A stretch of DNA of 14,853 bases, from positions 1 to 14,853 of the forward strand of contig DOYB01000124.1 in assembly GCA_003518745.1 (NCBI GenBank). Direction: 5' to 3'. The DNA comes from Selenomonas sp. Lineage in GTDB: Bacteria > Bacillota > Negativicutes > Selenomonadales > Selenomonadaceae. A program made the position numbers and the translations under genes. Below the pieces are notes generated by a model that saw only the letters and a program-made list of their open reading frames with translations, ran no database searches and had not been told where the DNA came from. Shown in pieces: positions 1 through 7,576 of this stretch (within the stretch, counting starts at the first letter, position 1; every line of letters starts with the position of its first letter).

Positions 1-197
1 GCAATGGATTTCGCAAAATACAGCACAAGCGGCGTACTTGCCGCATAGGCCACGGGTGACGCCGCAAACAGCACCGATAACAGCACAACAAGGGTGGACA
101 CCAGATTCTCACTTCTGGCAAATTCCCACCCTGCCATGCCGCTGGCCAATACAACATCAACCAGCAGCCAATATATAATTGGAATAGGTTTTTTCAT
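1..197 (-). CDS. Unknown membrane protein, 5' part only
   Basis: The first 65 codons of a gene that runs off the left edge of the window. The ATG lies five bases after the macB stop codon, so it is almost certainly the last visible member of the efflux operon. The ribosome binding site is weak (a GAGTGAG stretch just upstream, within the end of macB), which fits translational coupling. The product starts MKKPIPIIYWLL and has two hydrophobic stretches, roughly residues 5-20 and 34-60, separated by a short polar segment with an ARSEN motif, so two membrane spans are likely. I do not recognise the family. The position suggests a link with the efflux pump, but it may also be a separate membrane function. 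That it is a gene is fairly sure; its function is unknown. Confidence 0.6.
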   Translation of the reverse strand, partial: MKKPIPIIYWLLVDVVLASGMAGWEFARSENLVSTLVVLLSVLFAASPVAYAASTPLVLYFAKSI

Positions 198-202
198 ACT
201 AC

Positions 203-1420
203 TCACTCATACCTCAATGCTTCTATAGGATCAAGCTTTGCCGCCTTTCTGGCAGGATATATTCCGAAGAAAAGTCCAATGCCAACAGAGAAGAAAAAGG
301 AAACAAGTATGGGCAAAATGGTGATAACTGTGGAGAAATCACCAACCATCGATATTCCTTTCGATACGGCGCATCCTATGATTATACCTATAATACCCCC
401 AATGACACTGATTACCACAGATTCTATCAGGAACTGCATCATTATATTGCTGAAGGTAGCTCCCAAAGCCTTCCTGATGCCTATCTCTCTGGTACGCTCC
501 GTAACGGAAACCATCATTATGTTCATTATGCCTATGCCGCCAACCACCAGGGATATACCGGCTATACTTCCAAGCAGCAGGGTTATCATGGTGGTGGTCT
601 GGTTCATGGTTTCCATGAGGCTTGTCAGATTGCGTACAGAAAAGTCATCCTCCTTGCCAGCCGTTATATGATGACGCTGACGCAGGAGTGTCTCGATTTC
701 TGCCTGAACCTGATCCATCTTGCTCTGTTCGGAGACCTGTACGTTGATGGACTGGATATACGTGATGCCCAGCATTCGTTCCTGGGCCGTCGTAATCGGA
801 ATTATGACAACATCATCCTGATCTTGTCCCATGGAGGACTGTCCCTTGCTCTCCAAAACACCTATGACCTTGTAGGGCGAGTTGTTAACACGTATATTCT
901 TCCCTACGGGATTGACCGACTCGAACAGATTAGATGCAACAGTTGGCCCGATAACCGCGACCCTGTTCCTTTTGTTTAAATCGTTTTCCGTGATGAAGGA
1001 GCCTGTCTGCACTGTGAGGGACTGTATGGCCATATATTCGGGAGTCACCCCCCGAACTGATGAATTCCAGTTCTGGTTCCCGTAAACAATTTGATAGGAA
1101 CTGCTGACAGTAGGTGAAACATAATCGATGTTCTTGATTTTCTTGCCTATTGCCTCGGCATCAGAATACTTCAAGGTTATATTGGAGCCGGCAGCAGAAC
1201 GGATACCGCCCCGGTTTGATGACCCCGGGGAAACAATCAGCATATTGCTGCCCAAGCTCGCGATGGAATCGGTGACGTTCTTCTTTACCCCCATGCCCAC
1301 GGAGATCATGGCTATAACGGCTCCCACGCCGATTATGATGCCGAGCATGGTAAGCAGGGAACGAAGCTTGTTTGCCTTCAATGAGGTAAGGGCCATGTTC
1401 ATGCTTTCACTATACAACAT
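203..1420 (-). CDS. macB: MacB-like ABC transporter permease
   Basis: Permease half of a tripartite MacAB-TolC type pump, in the form without a fused ATPase (405 residues here, against about 650 for the fused enterobacterial MacB). One N-terminal membrane span (about 20-42) follows the typical SLKANKLRSLLTMLG entry motif. Then comes a large extracytoplasmic MacB core domain, and then a C-terminal FtsX domain with three spans and the conserved ERTREIGIRKALGA coupling segment. It ends with the family's typical PIEALRYE. An upstream in-frame ATG at 1444 would overlap the ATPase gene by 35 bases. I chose the ATG at 1420 because an AGGGAAAGGG sequence lies at a good distance before it and the overlap falls to 11 bases. 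It probably pairs with the ATPase encoded just upstream and with the MacA- and TolC-like proteins. The substrate (macrolide, peptide or other) cannot be read from the sequence. Confidence 0.9.
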   Translation of the reverse strand: MLYSESMNMALTSLKANKLRSLLTMLGIIIGVGAVIAMISVGMGVKKNVTDSIASLGSNMLIVSPGSSNRGGIRSAAGSNITLKYSDAEAIGKKIKNIDYVSPTVSSSYQIVYGNQNWNSSVRGVTPEYMAIQSLTVQTGSFITENDLNKRNRVAVIGPTVASNLFESVNPVGKNIRVNNSPYKVIGVLESKGQSSMGQDQDDVVIIPITTAQERMLGITYIQSINVQVSEQSKMDQVQAEIETLLRQRHHITAGKEDDFSVRNLTSLMETMNQTTTMITLLLGSIAGISLVVGGIGIMNIMMVSVTERTREIGIRKALGATFSNIMMQFLIESVVISVIGGIIGIIIGCAVSKGISMVGDFSTVITILPILVSFFFSVGIGLFFGIYPARKAAKLDPIEALRYE

Positions 1421-2126
1421 CCATGACCACGCCCTTTCCCTCATCCCGTGTAATCAATCCATCCCGGACCAAAAGCTGACGACTGGCACAGGCCGCGATT
1501 TCAGGCTCATGGGTGACCAGTATAATCGTTCTGCCCATCCCGTGCATCCGTTCAAAAATCTCCATTATCTCCTTGGTTGATTTCGTATCCAGATTCCCGG
1601 TGGGCTCATCAGCCATTATGATATGCGGATCATTCACCAGTGCCCTGGCTATGGCAACCCTCTGACGCTGGCCTCCGGAAAGCTCGTTAGGCTGATGGTC
1701 CGCCCTGTCAGCCAACCCGACAGAGTCCAGATAGTGATATGCCCGTTCCCGTCTCTCCTTCCCCCCCACTCCGGCATATACAAGGGGCAGCGCCACATTA
1801 TCCAGTGCGCTGATCCGGGAAAGGAGATTGAAGTTCTGGAACACAAAACCTATTTTCTTATTGCGTGTGGCGGCAAGGGCATCATCATCCAGATTGGCAA
1901 CCTCTTGACCATCCAGCTTATATGATCCTACAGTGGGCCTGTCCAGACACCCCAGAATATTCATCAGTGTTGACTTTCCGGAGCCTGAGGGTCCCATAAG
2001 CGCGGCAAATTCTCCCTTAAAGATATTCAGGTCTATGCCTGCCAGAGCCGCTACCTCCTGATCCCCAACCTGGTATAGCTTCTTTATGCCTCTTAGCTGT
2101 ATGGTGATATGTCTATCATCCTTCAT
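1410..2126 (-). CDS. MacB/LolD-type ABC transporter ATPase
   Basis: Nucleotide-binding subunit of the efflux ABC transporter, 238 residues, the usual length for this group. Visible motifs: Walker A GPSGSGKST at about 45-53, Q-loop glutamine at 97, signature LSGGQ at 149-153, Walker B IIMADE at about 169-174 followed by the D-loop, and the switch histidine in VTHEPE at about 206. The group (MacB, LolD, YknY) usually works as a dimer on two FtsX-type permeases. The start has a GGGGTG ribosome binding site about nine bases away, 37 bases after the macA stop. Its 3' end overlaps the permease gene, which should keep the two subunits in step. LolD is an alternative family name, but the adjacent adaptor and TolC genes favour export over lipoprotein sorting. 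Confidence 0.93.
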   Translation of the reverse strand: MKDDRHITIQLRGIKKLYQVGDQEVAALAGIDLNIFKGEFAALMGPSGSGKSTLMNILGCLDRPTVGSYKLDGQEVANLDDDALAATRNKKIGFVFQNFNLLSRISALDNVALPLVYAGVGGKERRERAYHYLDSVGLADRADHQPNELSGGQRQRVAIARALVNDPHIIMADEPTGNLDTKSTKEIMEIFERMHGMGRTIILVTHEPEIAACASRQLLVRDGLITRDEGKGVVMDVV

Positions 2127-2163
2127 TATTAGTCACACCCCTACGCTCTTTTGGCGGCTCGCA

Positions 2164-3294
2164 TTAGATTGGATGAGGGGGGCCTCCCCGACCGTTGTTT
2201 TTTTTTGCAGAGGATGCCGGAGCAGCCTTATAGGAAATGGATATCTCGTCACCCTCATTCAGACCTTCAAGGATTTCCACATATTCATCGCTGTATATCC
2301 CCGTCTTCACATACCTGTTTTCCATTGTCCTGTCAGGATTTACAAGTACCACATAGGAACCTGCCGCATCGGTTTTCAGGGCCGCGATCTCAACGCACAG
2401 TACATTAGGCTTCTCCGAGGTAAGTATCTCAACCCGTGCGGTCATTGCAGGCAGCAACAGATCCTCATCAGGGTCATCCACGTCCATAGTCACATAATAG
2501 TATATGACACTGTTGCTGCTGCTTGATGAGCTTGAGGATTTACTGGTGGTATCCCATGAGTTGTTGACATCCGTCTGAGATATCTTTGATACCCGAGCTG
2601 TAAAGGTTTTTCCGGTATAGGCATCGACGGTAAAGGTAACCCTCTGGCCTACCCTTACACTGCCAATATCAGTCTCGTCAATCTTGGCCTTTATCTGCTT
2701 AGAGGACAAATCCGCGATTCTCATAATAACAGTGGGATTATCTGAGCCTTGGGTTGCCATGGTACCCGCTGTTCTCGGTTCCCCCACGACTGTTCCGTCC
2801 ATAGGCGCCAGAATGATGGTTTCCGCGAGATCCGATTCAGTTTCCTCAAGACTGCTCATTGCGGTATTGTAGTCATAAATAGCATTCTCCAGTTCCTCGT
2901 TGGATTTCGCGCCAATACTGTGCAGATATTGCACTCTTTCATACTTGGATTTGGTATTTATCACCTTGAAGCTGGCTTGATCCCGCTTTGCCTCATAATC
3001 CTTGCCGTCCAGAATCGCGACCGTCTGCCCTGCCCTCACTGTGTCATTCTCCTTGACCAGCACCTCCTTGAGACGGGCCGTAATCTTGGAGCTTACCTCA
3101 ACGGAATTTACCGGCTCTATGGTACCTGTCGCGGAAACAGTGGCCTTCAAATCCATACGCCCCACTGTGACTGTTTGTATATCAGCCACCTGCTTTGCCT
3201 GCTGCTGGGACGCGTAGTACTGATATCCCCCATAACCGCAGGCTGCGAGAATCGCGCAGGCAATCCCAAGCTTAGCCCAAATATTGAGCTTCAT
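2164..3294 (-). CDS. macA: MacA-like periplasmic adaptor (membrane fusion protein)
   Basis: Adaptor that would link the MacB-type permease in the inner membrane to the TolC-like channel, 376 residues. After an N-terminal hydrophobic segment comes the first half of a lipoyl/barrel-sandwich domain (about 45-100), a helical hairpin (about 100-160) and the returning half (ILAPMDGTVV, about 161-170). A beta-barrel domain (about 195-290) and a membrane-proximal domain with a basic, proline- and glycine-rich tail follow. A perfect lipobox, LAAC, sits at residues 16-19, so the protein may be a lipoprotein and not a simple signal-anchored one. Residues 253-260 are eight serines in a row inside the beta-barrel region, encoded by mixed codons. 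The ATG overlaps the tolC stop codon in an ATGA arrangement. The family call is secure; the substrate is unknown. Confidence 0.9.
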   Translation of the reverse strand: MKLNIWAKLGIACAILAACGYGGYQYYASQQQAKQVADIQTVTVGRMDLKATVSATGTIEPVNSVEVSSKITARLKEVLVKENDTVRAGQTVAILDGKDYEAKRDQASFKVINTKSKYERVQYLHSIGAKSNEELENAIYDYNTAMSSLEETESDLAETIILAPMDGTVVGEPRTAGTMATQGSDNPTVIMRIADLSSKQIKAKIDETDIGSVRVGQRVTFTVDAYTGKTFTARVSKISQTDVNNSWDTTSKSSSSSSSSNSVIYYYVTMDVDDPDEDLLLPAMTARVEILTSEKPNVLCVEIAALKTDAAGSYVVLVNPDRTMENRYVKTGIYSDEYVEILEGLNEGDEISISYKAAPASSAKKNNGRGGPPHPI

Positions 3295-4784
3295 TCCTTA
3301 GCGCCTCCTCCTGATTTTGCCATCCTTTCGGTCTCATGCTCTGGGGAAACAGATGGAACCGCCACAGATTCAGCTATGGCCTTCTTACTCTCCACGTTAG
3401 AAGCTGAAGTGCGTGCCGGAGCAGCTATCTTCTCTTCCATATCCTTAACAGCTGCCGCCGTATCCTGCCTGGCAACGGACCTGTCCAATTGGCCTGCCAC
3501 CAAATGCTCATGTTCAGTCAGGCCTATTCCCATCGCATTTTCCACCGATGCCTTATACCTGACATAGTCATACTGTGCCATGATATGATTGAGCTGGGCC
3601 TCAGAAAGACTCTTCTGGGCATCCAGAACATCCAGCATTATGCCCTCTCCTGCTTTGTACTTCTCATTTGCTATAAAATAATCCTCTTCTGCCTTGCCGA
3701 CAGAATCAGCAGTGGACTCCAGCTGCTTCTCAGCGCTTCTCATGCCATAATATGATTCCCTAAGCCCAAGGTCTACCTTTTCCCGGTCGTTATCGTAGGT
3801 CAGCTGCGCCACATCACGGTCAATCTCAGCTTCATCAACGGAGGCCTTTGTAACTCCACTGTCAAATATGGTCCAATTGGCGGAAATCCCCGCTGAAAGA
3901 TTGGATCTCATTTTCCATGAAGCTGAGCTGCCGCCGCTGAGTCCTGTCCCTACGGACAAGTCAACACTTGGCAGGTAACCCGCCTTTGCGATCTTTATGG
4001 CAAGCTCCTTCTGCTCCAGACTGTACAAATCCATCAAAAGATCCTTGCGATGGTCATAGGCATAACTCAAGCAAGCCTCCAGCGGATCCGAAAACTTCTC
4101 ATAGCTGAATACCTCTGTCAGTTCAAGTGGCTCAGTCCTGTCTATATTTATGTAGTTACGGAGAGTCGCGAGCTTGACTTCATAATTGTTGATAGCGCTG
4201 ATCAAAGCATAACGGGCATTGGAAAGCTCAACCGTCGCACGAAGCACCTCCACCCGCGCCTTGCTGCCCGCTTCATAGAGCTGGTTTACATTCGTATAGT
4301 GAGCGTCGTAGTTATCCACAGCCTCCCGGCATACAGCAATAGTCTTCTGGGCCTGTACGGCATCATAATAGGCCTTTATGACACTCAGCTTAAGGTTTTC
4401 CCGTTGGCGTTCAGTCTTTAAATCAGCCGACTTCATCCCAATCTTCCTGCTCTCCACGGAAGCCTGATTCTTGCCCCCCGTATAAATGGGCATACTGGCA
4501 GAAATACGGCCGGAGGCTGATTCGGCATGACTGCTGCCCTCAGTCTTTCCGGTTTCGATACTGCTTCCGACTTTGATGGAAGGCCCATCCGCGCCTTTTG
4601 CTTTACGGTAAGCAGCCTCTGCCGATTCCTCTCCCTTTTGGGTTACACGCAGCTCCGTGTTTTGAGAAAGCGCCATATCGATGGCTTCCTGAAGCGAAAG
4701 CCTGGCACAAAAGCCATAATCCATCTGACAGCAGAAAAGTGCCGCCAGTACCACAGCTGTTTTACCGATAGAAAAACCTTTCAT
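3291..4784 (-). CDS. tolC: TolC-like outer membrane efflux protein
   Basis: Outer-membrane channel of the efflux pump, 497 residues. A signal peptide (about 1-27, hydrophobic core AVVLAALFCC, likely cut after GFCA) is followed by two outer-membrane-efflux repeats, about 28-215 and 230-419. Each contains long helices and the usual repeat motifs, for example LYEAGSKARVEVLRA and EKYKAGEGIMLDVLDAQ. From about 423 to the end there is a charged, alanine- and serine-rich tail with no clear fold, longer than needed for the barrel. It is the first gene of the operon, with a GGAGG site seven bases before the ATG, and macA overlaps its stop by four bases. Its presence is the strongest sign that the organism has an outer membrane. 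The name tolC is by family resemblance. Confidence 0.9.
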   Translation of the reverse strand: MKGFSIGKTAVVLAALFCCQMDYGFCARLSLQEAIDMALSQNTELRVTQKGEESAEAAYRKAKGADGPSIKVGSSIETGKTEGSSHAESASGRISASMPIYTGGKNQASVESRKIGMKSADLKTERQRENLKLSVIKAYYDAVQAQKTIAVCREAVDNYDAHYTNVNQLYEAGSKARVEVLRATVELSNARYALISAINNYEVKLATLRNYINIDRTEPLELTEVFSYEKFSDPLEACLSYAYDHRKDLLMDLYSLEQKELAIKIAKAGYLPSVDLSVGTGLSGGSSASWKMRSNLSAGISANWTIFDSGVTKASVDEAEIDRDVAQLTYDNDREKVDLGLRESYYGMRSAEKQLESTADSVGKAEEDYFIANEKYKAGEGIMLDVLDAQKSLSEAQLNHIMAQYDYVRYKASVENAMGIGLTEHEHLVAGQLDRSVARQDTAAAVKDMEEKIAAPARTSASNVESKKAIAESVAVPSVSPEHETERMAKSGGGAKE

Positions 4785-4816
4785 CTCGATTCCTCCAAGA
4801 CAAGTGCTCCCGATAC

Positions 4817-4849
4817 CGCTGTATATTCTAACATATTAAGTATACAGCG
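4817..4849. promoter_or_regulatory. Palindrome over the tolC promoter, likely operator
   Basis: Perfect inverted repeat with nine-base arms, CGCTGTATA at 4817-4825 and TATACAGCG at 4841-4849, separated by 15 bases. It covers the probable -10 region and reaches the -35 region of the efflux operon. This is the layout expected for binding of a dimeric repressor such as a TetR or MarR type protein. It is not followed by a T-run, so it is not a terminator. No regulator gene is present within the window. The operator role is inferred. Confidence 0.55.
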
Positions 4850-4852
4850 CAA
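4825..4852 (-). promoter_or_regulatory. Candidate promoter of the efflux operon
   Basis: On the minus strand, TAGAAT at 4825-4830 could be a -10 box with TTGCGC at 4847-4852 as a weak -35 (16-base spacer). A second possible -10, TATACT, lies at 4839-4844. Transcription would start about 35 bases before the tolC ATG. The -10 match is good and the -35 is poor, so activator help is possible. The exact site is uncertain. Confidence 0.35.
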
Positions 4853-4892
4853 ACAAATTTATGGGTTCGTGATTCTCCGACAAACGTGAATT

Positions 4893-4926
4893 TCCGTAAA
4901 CTCTACGCAACCAGAGTATCCGTAAA
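4893..4926. repeat. Direct repeat pair flanking a small dyad, upstream of tolC
   Basis: TCCGTAAA occurs at 4893-4900 and again at 4919-4926, 26 bases apart. Between them lies a small dyad, ACTCT at 4900-4904 and AGAGT at 4913-4917. The group sits about 45-75 bases upstream of the likely tolC -35 region, a place where activators often bind. The repeats are seen directly; a regulatory role is a guess. Confidence 0.4.
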
Positions 4927-4971
4927 TCATGAGAATATCATAAAAGCCTGATGAAAAAATCATAAGAAACT

Positions 4972-5009
4972 CAAAAAAAAACAAATGGATGCCCTGCTCA
5001 GGCATCCAT
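4972..5009 (-). terminator. Intrinsic terminator of rnpB
   Basis: On the minus strand a perfect nine-base-pair stem (ATGGATGCC at 5001-5009, GGCATCCAT at 4985-4993 in minus-strand reading) with a seven-base loop is followed almost at once by a run of nine T residues. It lies about a dozen bases beyond the end of the RNase P RNA. It also separates this gene from the efflux operon. Confidence 0.9.
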
Positions 5010-5020
5010 GGAATTTCAGA

Positions 5021-5384
5021 GTGCAAGCAGTCAGTAAGCCGAGTTCTGTTCCGCAAAAGCGGCGACAATCATTTATCTGGACCTGCAGTTGCCTGCAGGC
5101 TCGAGCGACTCAACCCGGAAGGTTCCGCGGGCCGCATCATCCCTTCCCTATTTGGTCTTGCTCCGTGTGGGGTTTACCAAGCCAGCCAGTCACCTGACTG
5201 CTGGTGCGCTCTTACCGCACCGTTCCACCCTTACCTGATGGCAACGCCCCAGGCGGTCTTCTTTTCTATGGCACTGTCCCTAGGGTTTCCCCCGCTGGAC
5301 GTTATCCAGCACACTGCCCTATGGAGCCCGGACTTTCCTCAGCTGCCTTATACAAACAGCCGCGATTGTCTTGACTGCTTTCAC
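5021..5384 (-). ncRNA. rnpB: RNase P RNA (likely type A)
   Basis: Catalytic RNA of ribonuclease P, which removes the 5' leaders of tRNA precursors. The 5' strand of the core is present on the minus strand as GAGGAAAGTCCGGGCTCC (5323-5340), and the 3' strand as ACAGAACTCGGCTTAC (5034-5049). Together these make the universal P4 region. The ends pair in a nine-base-pair P1 helix (5372-5380 with 5025-5033), extended by GTG/CAC after one mismatch. The loop GGTAAACCCC (5169-5178), which binds the CCA end of tRNA, and the segment GGTGCGGTAAGAGCGCACC both match type A RNAs. The length of about 360 bases also fits type A and not the Bacillus type B. End positions are estimated from P1 and the promoter. 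Short reading frames across this stretch are not genes. Confidence 0.97.
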
Positions 5385-5393
5385 TGATGTTAG

Positions 5394-5423
5394 ATTTTAT
5401 CACCGAAGATATCCATTCGTCAA
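5394..5423 (-). promoter_or_regulatory. rnpB promoter
   Basis: On the minus strand, TTGACG (5418-5423) and TAAAAT (5394-5399) are separated by 18 bases. Each differs from the sigma-70 consensus at one position. The expected start point, about 5387, falls just before the P1 helix of the RNase P RNA, which supports both calls. Confidence 0.75.
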
Positions 5424-5469
5424 GGCTGACTGATGTATATTCCAATTCATCTGTCAAAACACCTGCCCA

Positions 5470-5491
5470 TCAGTCCAAACTTACGGACTGA
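5470..5491. repeat. Inverted repeat spanning the PBP stop codon
   Basis: Seven-base arms, TCAGTCC at 5470-5476 and GGACTGA at 5485-5491, with an eight-base loop that contains the TAA stop codon of the PBP gene. No run of T residues follows directly, so it is a poor intrinsic terminator. It may protect the 3' end of the mRNA or be chance. Confidence 0.35.
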
Positions 5492-7484
5492 ACTGCACCT
5501 TGACTACTGAGCCTTCATCCACGATCGCGTTGGGCTCAATACTCTGGCTCCTTGCCAGGCCAGAGCCTTCACTTTCGATGGCCAGTCCATTGGAGGCTGC
5601 TTTTCTGGAGGCCTCGCGGATACTCAATCCCTTGAAATCGGGAACCAATGTCTTGCCTGCGGGAATCTCAACCGGAGGCTCAGATAGCGGTTTAGGCTCT
5701 GCCTGCCCTTCACGCTTTACAGCGATCTCACCTTCAATCTCCACTGTCGTATCATCATACATAGAAATGTTGCCCGTAGGTTCTATATGACGATAACGCA
5801 AGAGCTGCGAAAAGATACGCCCTGCTATTGGCGCCGCGATCTGTCCCCCATAGAAGATGCCTGTGGGATCATCTATGGTAACAAGCACGACAAACTGCGG
5901 ATCCTCAACCGGAGCAAAGCCGCAGAAGGAGGCAATATAGCGGCCATCCATATAGCCGGCGCCATCTTCCCTGATTTTCTGCGCGGTTCCTGTCTTACCC
6001 GCAATCCTGTAGCCCTTGACCGCTGCCTTTCCGCCGCCGCCCGTGGCCACGACCTCCTCCAGAAGACCAACCACAGTTTTAGCGGTTTCCGATTCAATTG
6101 CCCTGCGTACTTCTTCCGGCTTCGTTTCCATATAAATGCTGTTATCAGGATTTCGTATGGCCTTAACAATATGGGGCTTCAAAAGCACGCCATCGTTTGC
6201 GATAGCCGACATCGCCCTTACAAGCTGCAACGGTGTTACGGCTATACTTTGTCCGATAGCAGTTGTCGCAATGTCCGACTCCGCCATATCCTCCGGACTG
6301 AACAGCAATCCCGGTTCCTCTCCTGGAAGCTCTATACCCGTTTCCTCGCCAAAACCAAATCTCTTCGCATAGTCTATGATTTTCTCTGCCCCCAGACGCA
6401 AGCCCACAAGGGCAAAACCCGTATTGAGGGAGTTCTTCACCACATCCGTGAAGGTAACTGTACCGAAGCTTTCACCATTCCAGTTTTGTATGTAGTAACC
6501 TGAAACATAAACATGCCCCGGATCCACAAAAATCTCATTGGGAGAAACCACCTTTTCCTGCAGTGCCGCGCTTGCCACGACAGCTTTAAAGGTAGACCCC
6601 GGCTCATAAATAGAGGACACTGCTCTATTCTTCCAGATTTCCTGATCATAATCCCAGTATTTATTAGGATTGTATGTAGGTCTGGAGGCCATTGCCAGTA
6701 CCTCGCCTGTTTTGGGGTCCATGACCACGCAGGTTATGGCATGGGGGCTTATAGAGGCCATTGCCTTGTCCATTTCCTGCTCTACTATGAACTGAATCGC
6801 GCTGTCGATAGTAAGCTCAATTGTCTTACAATGATCTCCCCTGTACCCATTTCTGGCAAATATGGAATCCAATATCGGACGTTCCCTGCGGTCTGTGTAG
6901 ATAAATGACTCTGTAACCTCTCCCTTTATGTACTTATCAAGTGCCTGCTCGATTCCGTCAAGCCCCTTGTCGTCAGTTCCCACAAAACCAATCACATTGG
7001 CGGCCAGCATGTCATTGGGATAGTATCGCTTTGCCTCATCCCTGAAGCCCAGACAGGTGGAATACTGCTTTTCTCGGATCATGGCCCGCACGGCCTCATA
7101 TTCCGAATGCTCCATACGCCGCTTGACCCAGACGAATCCTCCACCGGCGTCTATGCACTCCAGTATCTCCTCCTTCGTCTTATCAACCAACGGTGCCAAA
7201 TCTTCTGCCACCGCCTCAGGATCCTCCACATGGCTGGGATCGATAAAGAGGGATTTCGTCATGGTACTTATAGCGAGTTCTCTGCCGTTACGATCAAGTA
7301 TGGCGCCCCTGGGAGACTGTATCGCATAGTCCAGCCCAACCTGATAACGCATGCGCTCTGTCATTTCAGTTCCCTTCACCAATTGAATCCAGGCATAGCG
7401 CAACACCACAATTCCCATGCCCACCAGCAGAGCCACCACTAACCAGCGTATGTTAGTCTGCAGCTTAATACGATTCCTCTTCAT
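5481..7484 (-). CDS. Class B penicillin-binding protein (SpoVD/FtsI type) with PASTA domain
   Basis: Septal-type peptidoglycan transpeptidase, 667 residues. A short cytoplasmic basic start and one membrane span (about 13-33) lead to a dimerisation/pedestal domain (about 55-215) with the SPRGAILDRNG motif. The transpeptidase domain carries all three active-site motifs: STFK at 297-300 (nucleophile Ser297), SLN at 352-354 and KTGT at 497-500. One PASTA domain fills the C-terminus (about 608-667). This order is that of SpoVD and of FtsI in Firmicutes. Such proteins cross-link peptide stems at the division septum or in the spore cortex. The gene lies between telA and rnpB and not in a division and cell wall cluster, so which of the two roles it has is open. 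The ATG has a GGAG site about 12 bases upstream, slightly far. Confidence 0.93.
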   Translation of the reverse strand: MKRNRIKLQTNIRWLVVALLVGMGIVVLRYAWIQLVKGTEMTERMRYQVGLDYAIQSPRGAILDRNGRELAISTMTKSLFIDPSHVEDPEAVAEDLAPLVDKTKEEILECIDAGGGFVWVKRRMEHSEYEAVRAMIREKQYSTCLGFRDEAKRYYPNDMLAANVIGFVGTDDKGLDGIEQALDKYIKGEVTESFIYTDRRERPILDSIFARNGYRGDHCKTIELTIDSAIQFIVEQEMDKAMASISPHAITCVVMDPKTGEVLAMASRPTYNPNKYWDYDQEIWKNRAVSSIYEPGSTFKAVVASAALQEKVVSPNEIFVDPGHVYVSGYYIQNWNGESFGTVTFTDVVKNSLNTGFALVGLRLGAEKIIDYAKRFGFGEETGIELPGEEPGLLFSPEDMAESDIATTAIGQSIAVTPLQLVRAMSAIANDGVLLKPHIVKAIRNPDNSIYMETKPEEVRRAIESETAKTVVGLLEEVVATGGGGKAAVKGYRIAGKTGTAQKIREDGAGYMDGRYIASFCGFAPVEDPQFVVLVTIDDPTGIFYGGQIAAPIAGRIFSQLLRYRHIEPTGNISMYDDTTVEIEGEIAVKREGQAEPKPLSEPPVEIPAGKTLVPDFKGLSIREASRKAASNGLAIESEGSGLARSQSIEPNAIVDEGSVVKVQFSP

Positions 7485-7518
7485 CGAAAATTTTCACTCC
7501 ACAATCTTAGGAACTATT

Positions 7519-7567
7519 AATAAATAAATTTTAGATTTGACTCGTCCTATCTTAAAAATTATTTATT
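7519..7567. repeat. AT-rich imperfect inverted repeat between telA and the PBP gene
   Basis: Arms of 15 bases at 7519-7533 and 7553-7567 pair with one mismatch across a 19-base spacer. It fills most of the 92-base gap between telA and the PBP gene. The arms are almost all A and T, so a stem would be weak as a terminator. It could mark a promoter or protein-binding site. I could not find a convincing -35/-10 pair for the PBP gene in the gap. Confidence 0.4.
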
Positions 7568-7576
7568 GCCAGTTCC

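Noticed and set aside
2749..3567. Plus-strand open frame of 272 codons opposite macA and tolC
   Set aside because: It lies fully across two well-recognised minus-strand genes, has no family resemblance and a cysteine- and histidine-rich composition typical of an antisense frame.
4859..5387. Open frames on both strands across the RNase P RNA
   Set aside because: The region has the conserved RNase P core, P1 pairing, promoter and terminator, so these frames are accidental.
5470..5491. Intrinsic terminator after the PBP gene
   Set aside because: The stem is short, contains the stop codon in its loop and is not followed by a T-run, so it is listed only as an inverted repeat.
5787..6503. Plus-strand open frame of 238 codons opposite the PBP gene
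   Set aside because: The opposite strand encodes an intact transpeptidase domain with all catalytic motifs; the antisense frame shows no domain or ribosome binding site.
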